Virus record (IMG/VR): IMGVR_UViG_3300007734_000759
Span: 1-64,000 of that record
Strand: one strand, 5' to 3'
DNA length: 64,000 bases
Source of the DNA: a virus
The notes below the pieces were generated by a model. The model saw only the letters and a program-made list of their open reading frames with translations, had not been told where the DNA came from and ran no database searches. This document shows positions 40,837 through 48,999 of the stretch, one piece after another. Position 1 is the first letter of the stretch; each line of letters starts with the position of its first letter. Position numbers and translations under genes: made by a program.

Positions 40837-41345
40837 TTAAATTAGAACAACTACTAAAAGAAATACAACAACAGGATTATCGTATTTATTGTGATCTTGA
40901 TGGAGTCTTGAGTAATTTTGACGGTAGATTTAAAGAACTCGTAGGCGATTCGCCCGACAATTACAAAGATCAATACGGCAAGAAAGCGTTTTGGAGAGCT
41001 ATAGATGATCAAGGTGAGGAGTTCTGGTCAGGAATGAAACCAATGCCAGATGCTAAAAAGCTATGGAATTACATAGGCAAGTATAAACCCGAACTACTAT
41101 CAGCACCATCGAGCAAGCAATATTCACACACAGGTAAACAACTATGGGTAGATCAACACCTACCAGGTGTAACTCTGAACCTAAAACCCGCAACTGAGAA
41201 GCATTACTACTGCACAGGACCTTATGACATCTTAATAGACGACAGAGCAGACACGATTCAAAGATGGAATAATGCAGGTGGTGTAGGAATTCTACATAAA
41301 AATGCACAAGATACAATAAACCAACTAGCTGAGCTAGGTTTATGA
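40833..41345 (+). CDS. HAD-superfamily phosphatase with tag-like N-terminus (170 aa)
   Basis: I start at ATG 40833, which overlaps the upstream stop. Residues 1-14 (MIKLEQLLKEIQQQ) are tag-like and precede the HAD core, which begins at residue 17 with YRIYCDLDGVLSNFD (D21, D23 catalytic pair). A later DILIDDRADTIQRWNN supplies the acidic motif. The sequence type resembles 5'(3')-deoxyribonucleotidases, so it may dephosphorylate nucleotides or nucleic-acid ends. Confidence 0.75.
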   Translation: MIKLEQLLKEIQQQDYRIYCDLDGVLSNFDGRFKELVGDSPDNYKDQYGKKAFWRAIDDQGEEFWSGMKPMPDAKKLWNYIGKYKPELLSAPSSKQYSHTGKQLWVDQHLPGVTLNLKPATEKHYYCTGPYDILIDDRADTIQRWNNAGGVGILHKNAQDTINQLAELGL

Positions 41346-41347
41346 TA

Positions 41348-41354
41348 TATTTAT
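41348..41354 (+). promoter_or_regulatory. late motif TATTTAT
   Basis: ATATTTATAACTAAAA, 16 nt before the ATG at 41371; begins 2 nt after the previous stop. Confidence 0.6.
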
Positions 41355-41370
41355 AACTAAAATAATCCAT

Positions 41371-41769
41371 ATGAAATTACAACATTTTAGAAAATTAATT
41401 AGAGAAATGGTTGAAATGGAGCTAGATGAGAAAAGAAAAGCTCCAGACAGAAAGCTAGAAAAAGACGAACTAGGAAAATTCTTCGTAGTAGTGAAAGTTA
41501 CCTCAGAGGATTCTGATCCAGTAATGACAGTAAACTTGCTAGATTTTGCTCACAAAATTAAGAGTGGTGAAATTCCATTGGAAAAACTTGATAGTGTATT
41601 TTCTAAAAGTGGATCTGCTCGTAAAAGGGCTAATGAGATTTTGAAAGTAGTTAAGGAAGAGAGAGAAGCTTTGGAAGAAGAAATGGAAAAGATCCGCGAA
41701 TTAAGAAGACAGGAAGAGGAAATGAAAGCATCAGCAAAGTCAAAAGTTAATAAGTTAAAAGGAGCATAA
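41371..41769 (+). CDS. tagged helical protein (132 aa)
   Basis: MKLQHFRKLIREMVEMELDE is a textbook copy of the proposed capsid tag, ending in LDE. A short beta segment (KFFVVVKVTSEDSDPVMTVN) follows, then a long charged coiled coil (VVKEEREALEEEMEKIRELR in part). It overlaps the next gene by 1 nt. Likely internal head or core protein; function unknown. Confidence 0.65.
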   Translation: MKLQHFRKLIREMVEMELDEKRKAPDRKLEKDELGKFFVVVKVTSEDSDPVMTVNLLDFAHKIKSGEIPLEKLDSVFSKSGSARKRANEILKVVKEEREALEEEMEKIRELRRQEEEMKASAKSKVNKLKGA

Positions 41770-42344
41770 TGTCCAGCAACGTTTTGAAAAGAGAGTTTAG
41801 AGAAAAAGATGTGCAACGTCTTCGAAATTTGATTACCAACAAACAAGGTAATAAAACCTCTATCTCTACAGGTTACAATAAAGATGAGATTGTACGTAAT
41901 GAGGGAGATGTGTGGGAGGAGGATGGTAGAAAGTGGACTGTTAAAAATGGAGTTAAGTCAAACATTACAAAATTAGATGGGGCTAGAAAAACAGCAACAA
42001 TGCCGTTATTTTGTCCATGTTGTAGTAAATTAATGAAGCATAAGTTCGATAAAGGATTCTATATGCAATACTACAAATGTTACGATTGCGTAGTAAAGAT
42101 TGAAACTAAGTTACGAGCTACGGAAAAATGGGATGATTACGAAAAAACAATCCATAATGGAGATGTAGAAGGGTTAAAGAAAGATGTGACATTGTTTATG
42201 GAGAGTTTGTTAACAGAATCAAATCAAGGATTTGTAACAGAGCAAGGTGACATCGAGCAGTGGAAGTCAGGAGGTAGGGATAAAGAGTTATTAAAAAAGC
42301 AGTTGGACGAAGCAATTAATTACTTAGATTCTTTAAAAAAATAA
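41769..42344 (+). CDS. conserved phage protein with Zn ribbon (191 aa)
   Basis: The N-terminal SSNVLKREFREKDVQRLRN and VWEEDGRKWTVKNGVKSNITKLD blocks are familiar from marine T4-like phages. A four-Cys ribbon is formed by CPCC (near residue 83) and CYDC (near 106). The C-terminal VTEQGDIEQW and a final helix close the protein. It may be a nucleic-acid-binding late protein. Function is not known in any relative I can name. Confidence 0.6.
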   Translation: MSSNVLKREFREKDVQRLRNLITNKQGNKTSISTGYNKDEIVRNEGDVWEEDGRKWTVKNGVKSNITKLDGARKTATMPLFCPCCSKLMKHKFDKGFYMQYYKCYDCVVKIETKLRATEKWDDYEKTIHNGDVEGLKKDVTLFMESLLTESNQGFVTEQGDIEQWKSGGRDKELLKKQLDEAINYLDSLKK

Positions 42345-42347
42345 ACT

Positions 42348-42962
42348 ATGGAATTTATACTACCTGTAGTATTAGCATTAATAACCTCTATTCTTGGACC
42401 TATCGTAGTTGAATGGGTGAGAAAAAAGCTTAATAAGACGCCAATTAGCGATCCCTTAGCAGAGGCAATAGAGCACAACCAGGAGATAGATCACCAACTT
42501 CAACTGATAATGGATGAAACTGAGGCTAGTAGAATTTGGATAGCCCAATTCCATAACGGAGGTCATTTCTACCCTACAGGTAAATCCATTCAAAAATTTT
42601 CAATATTTTACGAAAGAGTTGCTCCAGCGGTTAATTCCATCATGGAACTTTTCCAAAATATCCCAGTATCACTGTTTCCAAAAGCGCTAGGACAGCTATT
42701 TAAGGAAAGGGAGTTAATAATACTCGACTGTGAAAACGATGAAAACTTCGATTTACCATCTATACCAGGAGAAAGAGGTAGTCAATCCTTTTATATGTTG
42801 AGTATCCACGATACTGATGATAGATTCATAGGAGTATTAGCTTTGTCTTTCGTAGATAAAGGAAGAAGATTAACAAAAGAAGAGTGGATATTTATTAGAA
42901 GTCGAACAGGAACGATAGGTATGCTCTTAACAAACTATTTAAAAAACGTAAAAAAACAATGA
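42348..42962 (+). CDS. membrane-anchored GAF-like protein (204 aa)
   Basis: An N-terminal transmembrane helix (about MEFILPVVLALITSILGPIV) is followed by a cytosolic domain with ASRIWIAQFHNGGHFYPTG ... SFYMLSIHDTDDRFIGVLALSFV. This matches the beta strands of a GAF-type sensor domain. The ligand is unknown. It overlaps the next gene by 4 nt. Such a protein could sense a host metabolite or simply be a membrane anchor. Confidence 0.55.
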   Translation: MEFILPVVLALITSILGPIVVEWVRKKLNKTPISDPLAEAIEHNQEIDHQLQLIMDETEASRIWIAQFHNGGHFYPTGKSIQKFSIFYERVAPAVNSIMELFQNIPVSLFPKALGQLFKERELIILDCENDENFDLPSIPGERGSQSFYMLSIHDTDDRFIGVLALSFVDKGRRLTKEEWIFIRSRTGTIGMLLTNYLKNVKKQ

Positions 42963-43264
42963 CAGATTCTTTCAGCATACATAATTGGCAGTTGAAAAAC
43001 GCCATTGAAGAGTATAGACAAATACTAGAGCCAGTTCCAGGACCTATACAAGAAGACGAGGTTGAAATTCTATGGAATAACCTTCGTAACCACACAGAAG
43101 TTAGAGCTGATATCATAGCAGCAGCATCACCCATAGCAAATGTAAACAGTAAAAGTTTTAATTGGGGAGACTTGAAGTCAAAACTTAGAGGCCTTATTGT
43201 TGGTTATTTCAACAATCACCCTAGAGAATTCTATTATTACGAGGGTATAGCACAATCTATTTAA
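42959..43264 (+). CDS. hypothetical protein (101 aa)
   Basis: A small helical protein with GPIQEDEVEILWNNLRNHTE and FNNHPREFYYYEGI. It is coupled to the GAF-like gene by overlap. No family recognised. Confidence 0.5.
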   Translation: MTDSFSIHNWQLKNAIEEYRQILEPVPGPIQEDEVEILWNNLRNHTEVRADIIAAASPIANVNSKSFNWGDLKSKLRGLIVGYFNNHPREFYYYEGIAQSI

Positions 43265-43270
43265 AGGTAC

Positions 43271-43277
43271 TATTTAT
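43271..43277 (+). promoter_or_regulatory. late motif TATTTAT, 1 nt from the start codon
   Basis: ACTATTTATAATG: only one base separates the motif from the ATG at 43279, the tightest case in the window. Confidence 0.5.
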
Positions 43278-43278
43278 A

Positions 43279-43854
43279 ATGAGAACTAAAAAGCTACTTG
43301 ATAATGTCGAAACTCTCGCTCGATCATTAGCACAAAGGTATGATCTCAACTATGATTTAGTATTAGCAGCCGTAAGACAAGTTCTACAAAAGTTTAAAAA
43401 ATTGAATGAAATGAATACAATTGAAAAATTAACCTGGCAGAAAAAAGCTGGAATTATTTCCGAAACTCAATATAGAGAAGCTGTAGAAGCTCTTACATCT
43501 GAGGATGCTATTCGTAAAATGATACGAGAATCTCTACCAAGCATACTTAACGAAAAAAAGAAAAAAGCAAAGGCTAGTAAGGAAGAAACCCCTCCAGCAG
43601 AAGATGTAGATATGGATATGGAAGACACATCAACAGAAGGAGATGATTTTGGCATGGATGCTGCTGAAGCACCAGCTCCAGAAACAGCAACACCTCAAGA
43701 TGTCCAAAAAGAGTTAATGGATGCGTTGGAGGCTGCAAAGAAGATAGGAGATGTTAAACTACAAAGACAAATTAGCAACGCATTAACCTACTTCACTCGT
43801 CAACAAGTAGCAGGATCGGAGGGAGAAGCTTCTACTGCAGCACCTGCGTTGTAA
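43279..43854 (+). CDS. hypothetical protein with internal tag-like motif (191 aa)
   Basis: The N-terminal 45 residues are helical (LARSLAQRYDLNYDLVLAAVRQVLQKF). A segment IRKMIRESLPSILNEKKKK near residue 76 is tag-like and is followed by a long acidic, Ala/Glu/Asp/Pro-rich low-complexity region. A C-terminal helix (LQRQISNALTYFTRQQ) ends the protein. This acidic-core pattern resembles prohead core proteins. Function unknown. Confidence 0.55.
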   Translation: MRTKKLLDNVETLARSLAQRYDLNYDLVLAAVRQVLQKFKKLNEMNTIEKLTWQKKAGIISETQYREAVEALTSEDAIRKMIRESLPSILNEKKKKAKASKEETPPAEDVDMDMEDTSTEGDDFGMDAAEAPAPETATPQDVQKELMDALEAAKKIGDVKLQRQISNALTYFTRQQVAGSEGEASTAAPAL

Positions 43855-43887
43855 TATTGAAAAAATATACTGATATTATCAAAAGAC

Positions 43888-44370
43888 ATGACAAAAGAGG
43901 AGTTTGTAGGGCTTATTAGAAAAGCAGTTAGGGATAAAGTAAAGTCAGGAAAACTAGCTCTTCCAGGTAAAGGAGAGGTTACTATCCCTAGTAAATTTCC
44001 AACAGTGGAAGAAACGTTGGTAAAATTGCTAACAGACCAGTACCCTCTTTTTGTACAAGATATATTATGGATTGCTCCTCGTCCTACAACTTTTAAAGTA
44101 GTGTTTAAGAATAATCAATCAATGCTTATGGTTAAAACAGACACTGATTGGATGGTTCAAATAGAAGGTAAAAAATATTACATGCCTTCTTTGCAAGATG
44201 AACAAAGAGCAGCAGAGGCGATTGCAAGAGTATTAGGATACGGACAAGCCAAAGGTGCGGCAGGAGAAACAGCTCCACCAGCGGGTGAAGGAGGAACAGC
44301 AACACCACTTCCACCAGCTGAAGAAACCCCACCATTTGAAGCTCCCGAAGAAACCCCACCCGCAGTTTAA
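43888..44370 (+). CDS. tagged hypothetical protein (160 aa)
   Basis: The N-terminus MTKEEFVGLIRKAVRDKV is tag-like but lacks a clear LxE end. The middle domain (FVQDILWIAPRPTTFKVVFKNN, DTDWMVQIEGKKYYMP) is a small alpha/beta unit. The C-terminal ~45 residues are Pro/Glu/Ala/Thr-rich (PPAEETPPFEAPEETPPAV). Function unknown. Confidence 0.6.
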   Translation: MTKEEFVGLIRKAVRDKVKSGKLALPGKGEVTIPSKFPTVEETLVKLLTDQYPLFVQDILWIAPRPTTFKVVFKNNQSMLMVKTDTDWMVQIEGKKYYMPSLQDEQRAAEAIARVLGYGQAKGAAGETAPPAGEGGTATPLPPAEETPPFEAPEETPPAV

Positions 44371-44371
44371 A

Positions 44372-45403
44372 ATGATGCAAGACGTACTAGATAAATTTTT
44401 AAAGGAAGTAAGTTATAAATTTCCAAAAGGATATCCTGACATGAAAAACCCTCAGGATATTAAGTTATTAAATAAATTAGTTATGGAATATACAAATGAA
44501 GCAGAGGATCCTCAAATAGAACCTCAAGCAGATTCAACACAGCAATCATTATCAGAATACGATCAGATAATAGCAAGTACTATAGGAGACGGAAAAACTT
44601 ATCCCAAGCCTACCGGTGCATACAAGATTGGACAAGATGGAAATGTAAATAGCACTGATTTAAAATTCTATAAAGAGCTGTATTATAAAAGTCCTAAAAC
44701 TGCAAAAGGAGGAGAATCAAGTAAAGGATCAGGTCACGGTGAAATAGCAATGTACTGGCTTTTACAAAAAGAATATCCAGGACAAGTTCAGGATAATAGA
44801 AGAGAAGGTAAAGACGCAGCAGATTTAAAAATAGGTAATACAACCTTAGAGGTTAAAGCTGTAGGTACTAAACAAGTTCAATATGGTCGTATAGGGAGTG
44901 AAGGGGGAATCTTAGGATTGTTAAATGTAGTATTTGGAAGTACGGCAATGGACAGTGCAATGGATGGTGAAAACTTCTTAAATGATGGAAGTGCCTTAGG
45001 CTTCACAAAAGATCAACTAGTAAAAGCAGTAACCGCCTTCGACAAACTCAGAACAAACCAAGGCTTACGAGCATTGGCAAAAGGAGATGGTGTACCAAAG
45101 ATAGACTTCATAACTCAAATGATGACTAAGCTCGACAAAGCACATCTTGCTATGGGCGAGTATAAAAACGCAGAAGAAGGAGCAGGTAAAGTGTTACTAG
45201 ATCTACTAGCCAAAAAAACAATTAGTAAAATGGGAGGAGATGGCTACTTAGTAGATCTCACACCGCAAGGCGGTATGAAATACTACCATCTTACATTAGA
45301 TTACGTAAAAGGTCTTGATCCAAAGGATGCTTTAAATAGCGTAGTAGTTAACCAAGGGCAGTTGAAAGTTAACTTTGGACAGCTGTTGAGCAAGAAGCAA
45401 TAA
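44372..45403 (+). CDS. PD-(D/E)XK nuclease-like protein with tag-like N-terminus (343 aa)
   Basis: The chosen start is ATG 44372; an upstream extension to 44255 is a shadow of the Pro-rich tail of the previous gene. Residues 1-13 (MMQDVLDKFLKEV) are tag-like. The catalytic pattern is E124 (GHGEIAMYWLL), D151 (AADLKIG) and E160-x-K162 (TTLEVKAVG), the order of restriction-type endonucleases. The remaining 180 residues are helical. If packaged and injected it could attack host DNA or rival elements; alternatively it acts in DNA packaging. Confidence 0.65.
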   Translation: MMQDVLDKFLKEVSYKFPKGYPDMKNPQDIKLLNKLVMEYTNEAEDPQIEPQADSTQQSLSEYDQIIASTIGDGKTYPKPTGAYKIGQDGNVNSTDLKFYKELYYKSPKTAKGGESSKGSGHGEIAMYWLLQKEYPGQVQDNRREGKDAADLKIGNTTLEVKAVGTKQVQYGRIGSEGGILGLLNVVFGSTAMDSAMDGENFLNDGSALGFTKDQLVKAVTAFDKLRTNQGLRALAKGDGVPKIDFITQMMTKLDKAHLAMGEYKNAEEGAGKVLLDLLAKKTISKMGGDGYLVDLTPQGGMKYYHLTLDYVKGLDPKDALNSVVVNQGQLKVNFGQLLSKKQ

Positions 45404-45410
45404 AAACAAC

Positions 45411-45417
45411 TATTTAT
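45411..45417 (+). promoter_or_regulatory. late motif TATTTAT
   Basis: ACTATTTATTAGCATG, 4 nt before the ATG at 45422. The 13 bases after AC are identical to the motif at 56579. Confidence 0.6.
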
Positions 45418-45421
45418 TAGC

Positions 45422-46078
45422 ATGAAGCTAATAGACATACTAAAGGAATCAATCCAACCGGCTAAGAAGGGTTGTTCATGCGGTTGTAACTCGTGTGACA
45501 ACGCTCCAAAGCTAAAAGACACATCAACCATCATATCGGAAGGTTTACAATACCATATCGCGAATAAAAAACCTATTACCGATACGTTATATAGGTACGG
45601 TAGCGATGCTCACATTAAGCTTATTATTGAAACTCGTCAACTATTAGAAGAAGGTCGTATTGAGCTTAGTGGAGATGATTTAGAACTATTCGAAGAGAGT
45701 GACTTAGGTAGAATAGGAATCTACGAAGGACAAAAAGTCCTTTTAGATTACCCACTACTAGAAAACGAAGAAATCGACGAAGCTAAGCACGGCGGAAAAG
45801 ATGTACAACTCAACAAACCTAGAAGAGGTGGTCCTAAAAAGTTTTTTGTTTACGTTCGCAAACCTGGAGGAGGAATTAAGAAGGTAGCATTTGGAGCTAA
45901 AGAAGGAGGAGGTAACCTAGCTGTTAAACTCAACGATAGAGAAGCAAGACAAGCTTTTGCTAAGAGACATAAATGTGCACAGGCAAACGATAAAACAACT
46001 CCAAAGTATTGGAGCTGCAGACTTCCAAGATACGCAAAAGCATTAGGATTAAAATCAAACTTTACAGGATTCTGGTAA
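45422..46078 (+). CDS. tagged Cys-rich mosaic protein (218 aa)
   Basis: MKLIDILKESIQPAKKG is a tag followed at once by CSCGCNSCDN, a cluster of four Cys that could bind metal or an Fe-S centre. A second part (residues about 40-125) ends in IDEAKHGGKD. The C-terminal ~85 residues (PKKFFVYVRKPGGGIKKVAFG ... FAKRHKCAQANDKTTPKYWSCRLPRYAKALGL in pieces) form a basic domain common in environmental phages. The gene belongs to the cargo-like run and has its own late motif. Confidence 0.65.
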   Translation: MKLIDILKESIQPAKKGCSCGCNSCDNAPKLKDTSTIISEGLQYHIANKKPITDTLYRYGSDAHIKLIIETRQLLEEGRIELSGDDLELFEESDLGRIGIYEGQKVLLDYPLLENEEIDEAKHGGKDVQLNKPRRGGPKKFFVYVRKPGGGIKKVAFGAKEGGGNLAVKLNDREARQAFAKRHKCAQANDKTTPKYWSCRLPRYAKALGLKSNFTGFW

Positions 46079-46088
46079 AAAATAAAAT

Positions 46089-46646
46089 ATGGCAAATAAA
46101 CTAACACAAATGAACGAAATGTTGGCTGCTTCCAATGAAGCAATCACAACCCCAATGACTCTTGCACCTGAGGTGGTTAAGATGTTAATAGAGAGAATTG
46201 GAGATGAGTATACAGCACACTACTTCTACAGAAACGCTGCAAACTGGTGCAAAGAGAAAGCATATTTCAGAGCAGCAGCTTTTTTTGATGGAGAAGCATC
46301 AAACGAATTAGAGCATGCCAAGTTAGTGCAAGATTATTTAGTGGATTGGAACACTCTTCCAGTTATTCCACCCGTATCAATGGTACCACAATTTTGTAAC
46401 CTAATCGATATTGTAAACAAAGCATACGACTTAGAGTACGGCTTGTATTTGAAGTACAACGAAAACTCAGCAGCAGTATTTCCAGCAGATCTAGCTACAT
46501 TCGACTTCCTACAAGAACTAAGAATCGGACAGAGAAAATCAGTAGCAGAGTACTCAGATCTACTAAATGCTGCACAGCTAGTAAATGTATCAAATAACTT
46601 TGAGGTTCTATACTTCGAACAGACATACTTTCCTGAAGTAGGATAA
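46089..46646 (+). CDS. ferritin-like diiron protein (185 aa)
   Basis: Predicted four-helix ferritin fold that oxidises and stores iron. RIGDEYTAHYFYRNAANW (about 36-53) and EASNELEHAKLV (69-80) give the expected E40 and E73-x2-H76 ligands. DLEYGLYLKYNENS and LQELRIGQRKSVAEY (about 114-155) give the second pair of helices. The length is normal for ferritins. The N-terminus (MANKLTQMNEMLAASNEA) is helical but not a clear tag. It overlaps the next gene by 1 nt and is one gene from a superoxide dismutase, so the pair would limit oxidative damage. Confidence 0.75.
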   Translation: MANKLTQMNEMLAASNEAITTPMTLAPEVVKMLIERIGDEYTAHYFYRNAANWCKEKAYFRAAAFFDGEASNELEHAKLVQDYLVDWNTLPVIPPVSMVPQFCNLIDIVNKAYDLEYGLYLKYNENSAAVFPADLATFDFLQELRIGQRKSVAEYSDLLNAAQLVNVSNNFEVLYFEQTYFPEVG

Positions 46647-47431
46647 TGACTAATCTTACTGACATATTAAAAGAAATTCTTCTTGATGAGAAAAAGAAGA
46701 GAGACAGATGTCTACGTATTGCAGATCGTAAGTATGATAAACCATCTGCATATAAATCAGGTGCTGTAGTTAAATGTCGTCAAGGTAAGATTTGGAAAGA
46801 TTTGAAAGAGAATTGGCAAGATACTTCTTGGGAAAATGAAAAAGGGCAAAAAATAACCTTACCGCAGTTATTAGATGTTATAAAAAACTACCCTGTTAAA
46901 AATATTCCTGTAAAAGACGTAGAAAAAATAGTTATCAGAAAAGACACAGGAGGTATAGAATCTGATAGATTGGACAAAGCGGATACTCAACATCCAATTA
47001 TAATTGTTGTAGACGATAATAATAATCTTAAATATATTCTAGACGGTAACCACAGAGCCAATAAGGCCATAGATAATGAATTAAAAACCATTCCAGCTAA
47101 ACTAGTAAACATTAAAGAATTACCACAAGACTTTCAAAATGTTTTAACTGAAGAAGAATCACTACGAAAGTGGTTCGGACGCAAAGGAGCACCTGGCAAA
47201 TCGAAAGGTTGGGTAGATTGTAATACTTGTCGTGATGGTAAATGTAAACCGTGTGGCAGACAGGAAGGAGAGAAAAGATCAAAATATCCATCATGCAGAC
47301 CAACACCAGCAGCATGTAAACAAAAAGGTAAAGGTAAGACGTGGGGTAAAACTAAGGAAAACCTAGACCCTAAAACATTCAAAGATACAGGAAAAGCCGC
47401 ACCATACGGTTCAGGATATAAACCAGCATGA
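46646..47431 (+). CDS. tagged ParB-like / Cys-rich mosaic protein (261 aa)
   Basis: MTNLTDILKEILLDEKKKRD is a strong tag with LLDE as cut site. Next comes CLRIADRKYDKPSAYKSG (residues 22-39), a basic Cys module. The centre (IIIVVDDNNNLKYILDGNHR) has the DGNHR box of ParB-like nuclease/ATPase domains. The C-terminal module (LRKWFGRKGAPGKSKGWVDC ... CKPCGRQEGEKRSKYPSCRP) is a Cys/Gly/Lys domain that recurs in marine phages. The modular build suggests domain shuffling among cargo proteins. Confidence 0.65.
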   Translation: MTNLTDILKEILLDEKKKRDRCLRIADRKYDKPSAYKSGAVVKCRQGKIWKDLKENWQDTSWENEKGQKITLPQLLDVIKNYPVKNIPVKDVEKIVIRKDTGGIESDRLDKADTQHPIIIVVDDNNNLKYILDGNHRANKAIDNELKTIPAKLVNIKELPQDFQNVLTEEESLRKWFGRKGAPGKSKGWVDCNTCRDGKCKPCGRQEGEKRSKYPSCRPTPAACKQKGKGKTWGKTKENLDPKTFKDTGKAAPYGSGYKPA

Positions 47432-47432
47432 T

Positions 47433-48122
47433 ATGATAACTCTATTAGAAATATTAAAAGAAGCATCTAAGGAAAAAACTGAACGTTTAGAAAAACAAGA
47501 TGTAAAATTTAAAATACCAAAATTAAATTATTCATACTCTTCTCTTCAACCGTACATAGATAAGGAGACTATGGAAGAGCATTTCAATAAACATTTTAAA
47601 GGATACACGGATAAACTTAATGCTGAATTAGATGAAAAATCTATCAGAGTAAAAGCTGAAAATCAAATTGAAGCTATTCAAATAATACTAGGTAAATATC
47701 CTAAAAATGATATTATTAGAAATAACGGCGGCGGTTTTTACAATCACGTCTTGTATTTTGAAAACATTACACCCGACTATAAGGCACCTTCAACTAAGTT
47801 TAAAAACTTATTAGAAAAAAACTTTAATTCATTTTCCGAATTTAAAGAAAAATTTAAAGAAGCTGGTTTAAAGCAATTTGGATCAGGTTGGGTATTTTTA
47901 ATTCAAAAAGGAAATAAATTAGTCATAGAATCATATGCTAATCAAGATAATCCGTATCTTGATAAAAATTTTAAAGGCAGAATTTTAATTGCTATGGATG
48001 TTTGGGAACATGCTTACTACCTAAAACATAAATCCCAAAGAGGAAATTATATTAATGATTTTTTTAAAGTAGTAGATTACAAAGTAGCTGAAGAAAGATT
48101 AGAAATACCAAATACTTTATAA
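47433..48122 (+). CDS. sod: Fe/Mn superoxide dismutase with N-terminal tag extension (229 aa)
   Basis: Converts superoxide to O2 and H2O2. The metal ligands are all present: H50 (TMEEHFNKHFKGY), H105 (NNGGGFYNHVLYFE), D189 and H193 (MDVWEHAYYLK). The normal SOD start (LPYAxxALxPxI in bacterial enzymes) aligns with LNYSYSSLQPYI at residue 31. About 25 extra residues therefore precede it, beginning MITLLEILKEASKE, the same tag found on unrelated neighbours. The gene follows the ParB-like mosaic by 1 nt and is one gene from the ferritin. Virion packaging is inferred from the tag. Confidence 0.9.
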   Translation: MITLLEILKEASKEKTERLEKQDVKFKIPKLNYSYSSLQPYIDKETMEEHFNKHFKGYTDKLNAELDEKSIRVKAENQIEAIQIILGKYPKNDIIRNNGGGFYNHVLYFENITPDYKAPSTKFKNLLEKNFNSFSEFKEKFKEAGLKQFGSGWVFLIQKGNKLVIESYANQDNPYLDKNFKGRILIAMDVWEHAYYLKHKSQRGNYINDFFKVVDYKVAEERLEIPNTL

Positions 48123-48134
48123 AGAATATCCAAT

Positions 48135-48770
48135 ATGTTAAATAATAACATCCCGTTTTTTAAATGTTTAATCAAACAGTCGTATTTTACAAAAGATGTT
48201 AGAGATGCTGAGATATACCATGATGCTTATGCTTTTGGAATTCAATCAGTAACAGGAAAAATTCTTACATTTCACGTAATGACCGATTATGGAATGTTAA
48301 GGTCGAGAGTTCCCATCTCAGAATTGTATATAAAAAAACCTGTAAAAGATATCCCATACTACTACAAGCAACTGTGGGACTGTTTTGATAATGACAGCAC
48401 TGTGGTTTTTTATGAATACCTCAAAGAAAAACGTTGCAAAGTGATCCTTAGAGATAAAACATTTACCTGGGCAACTTACATGTTTACCGTAGACTGGCAA
48501 AATAACCCATACAGCGACGAACCCAGTGACTACAAGTGTGGACACGTACTTAGAGCAGATGATGGTTATTTAATGTGTATGCCAAATAATAGAATTTTTT
48601 GGAAAGATTCTAATTGGATCACTAAAGAGTTTCCTATTGAACCTAAGGCAATTAAAGTAGATACTGAATTATTAGCAGTAGAATCTGTTGCCGACCGATG
48701 GATAACAGAGGATACTGATTCATTTTATTACGATATCCATGAAGCCGTACAAAGACCTAAAAGTCACTAA
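48135..48770 (+). CDS. conserved hypothetical protein (211 aa)
   Basis: The product begins MLNNNIPFFKCLIKQSYFT. It contains AYAFGIQSVTGKILTFHVMT and LRSRVPISELYIKK near the N-terminus and ADRWITEDTDSFYYD near the end. I recall similar proteins in marine T4-like phages, function unknown. It overlaps the following cupin-like gene by 32 nt in another frame. Confidence 0.6.
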   Translation: MLNNNIPFFKCLIKQSYFTKDVRDAEIYHDAYAFGIQSVTGKILTFHVMTDYGMLRSRVPISELYIKKPVKDIPYYYKQLWDCFDNDSTVVFYEYLKEKRCKVILRDKTFTWATYMFTVDWQNNPYSDEPSDYKCGHVLRADDGYLMCMPNNRIFWKDSNWITKEFPIEPKAIKVDTELLAVESVADRWITEDTDSFYYDIHEAVQRPKSH

Positions 48771-48999
48771 TAAGTATATTCTTCGAGAATTTTCACAAAA
48801 CATTGATCCTATCGAACTTATGTGGCATAGGGATGATGAAGATAGGATGGTTGAAATAATAGGAGAAACTGATTGGAAACTGCAATTAGATAATCAACTT
48901 CCAACAAGCATGAACGAGCCTATATTTATACCAAGACATGAATGGCATAGAGTCATTAAAGGAACAGGAAATCTTACTTTGAAAATACACAAACTGTGA
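48739..48999 (+). CDS. cupin-like small protein (86 aa)
   Basis: LMWHRDDEDRMVEIIGETDW and EPIFIPRHEWHRVIKGTGNL give the two-motif His/Asp/Glu pattern of a single small cupin barrel, with WH-x-D and H-x3-H as possible metal ligands. The size is the minimum for the fold. It could be a dioxygenase-like or purely sugar-binding unit. The GTG start of the next gene overlaps its stop (GTGA). Confidence 0.6.
   Translation: MKPYKDLKVTNKYILREFSQNIDPIELMWHRDDEDRMVEIIGETDWKLQLDNQLPTSMNEPIFIPRHEWHRVIKGTGNLTLKIHKL

Noticed and set aside
44255-44371. Extended start of the nuclease-like gene at 44255
   Set aside because: It overlaps the Pro/Glu-rich tail of the previous gene in another frame and encodes low-complexity His/Lys/Pro sequence, a typical shadow of that tail.
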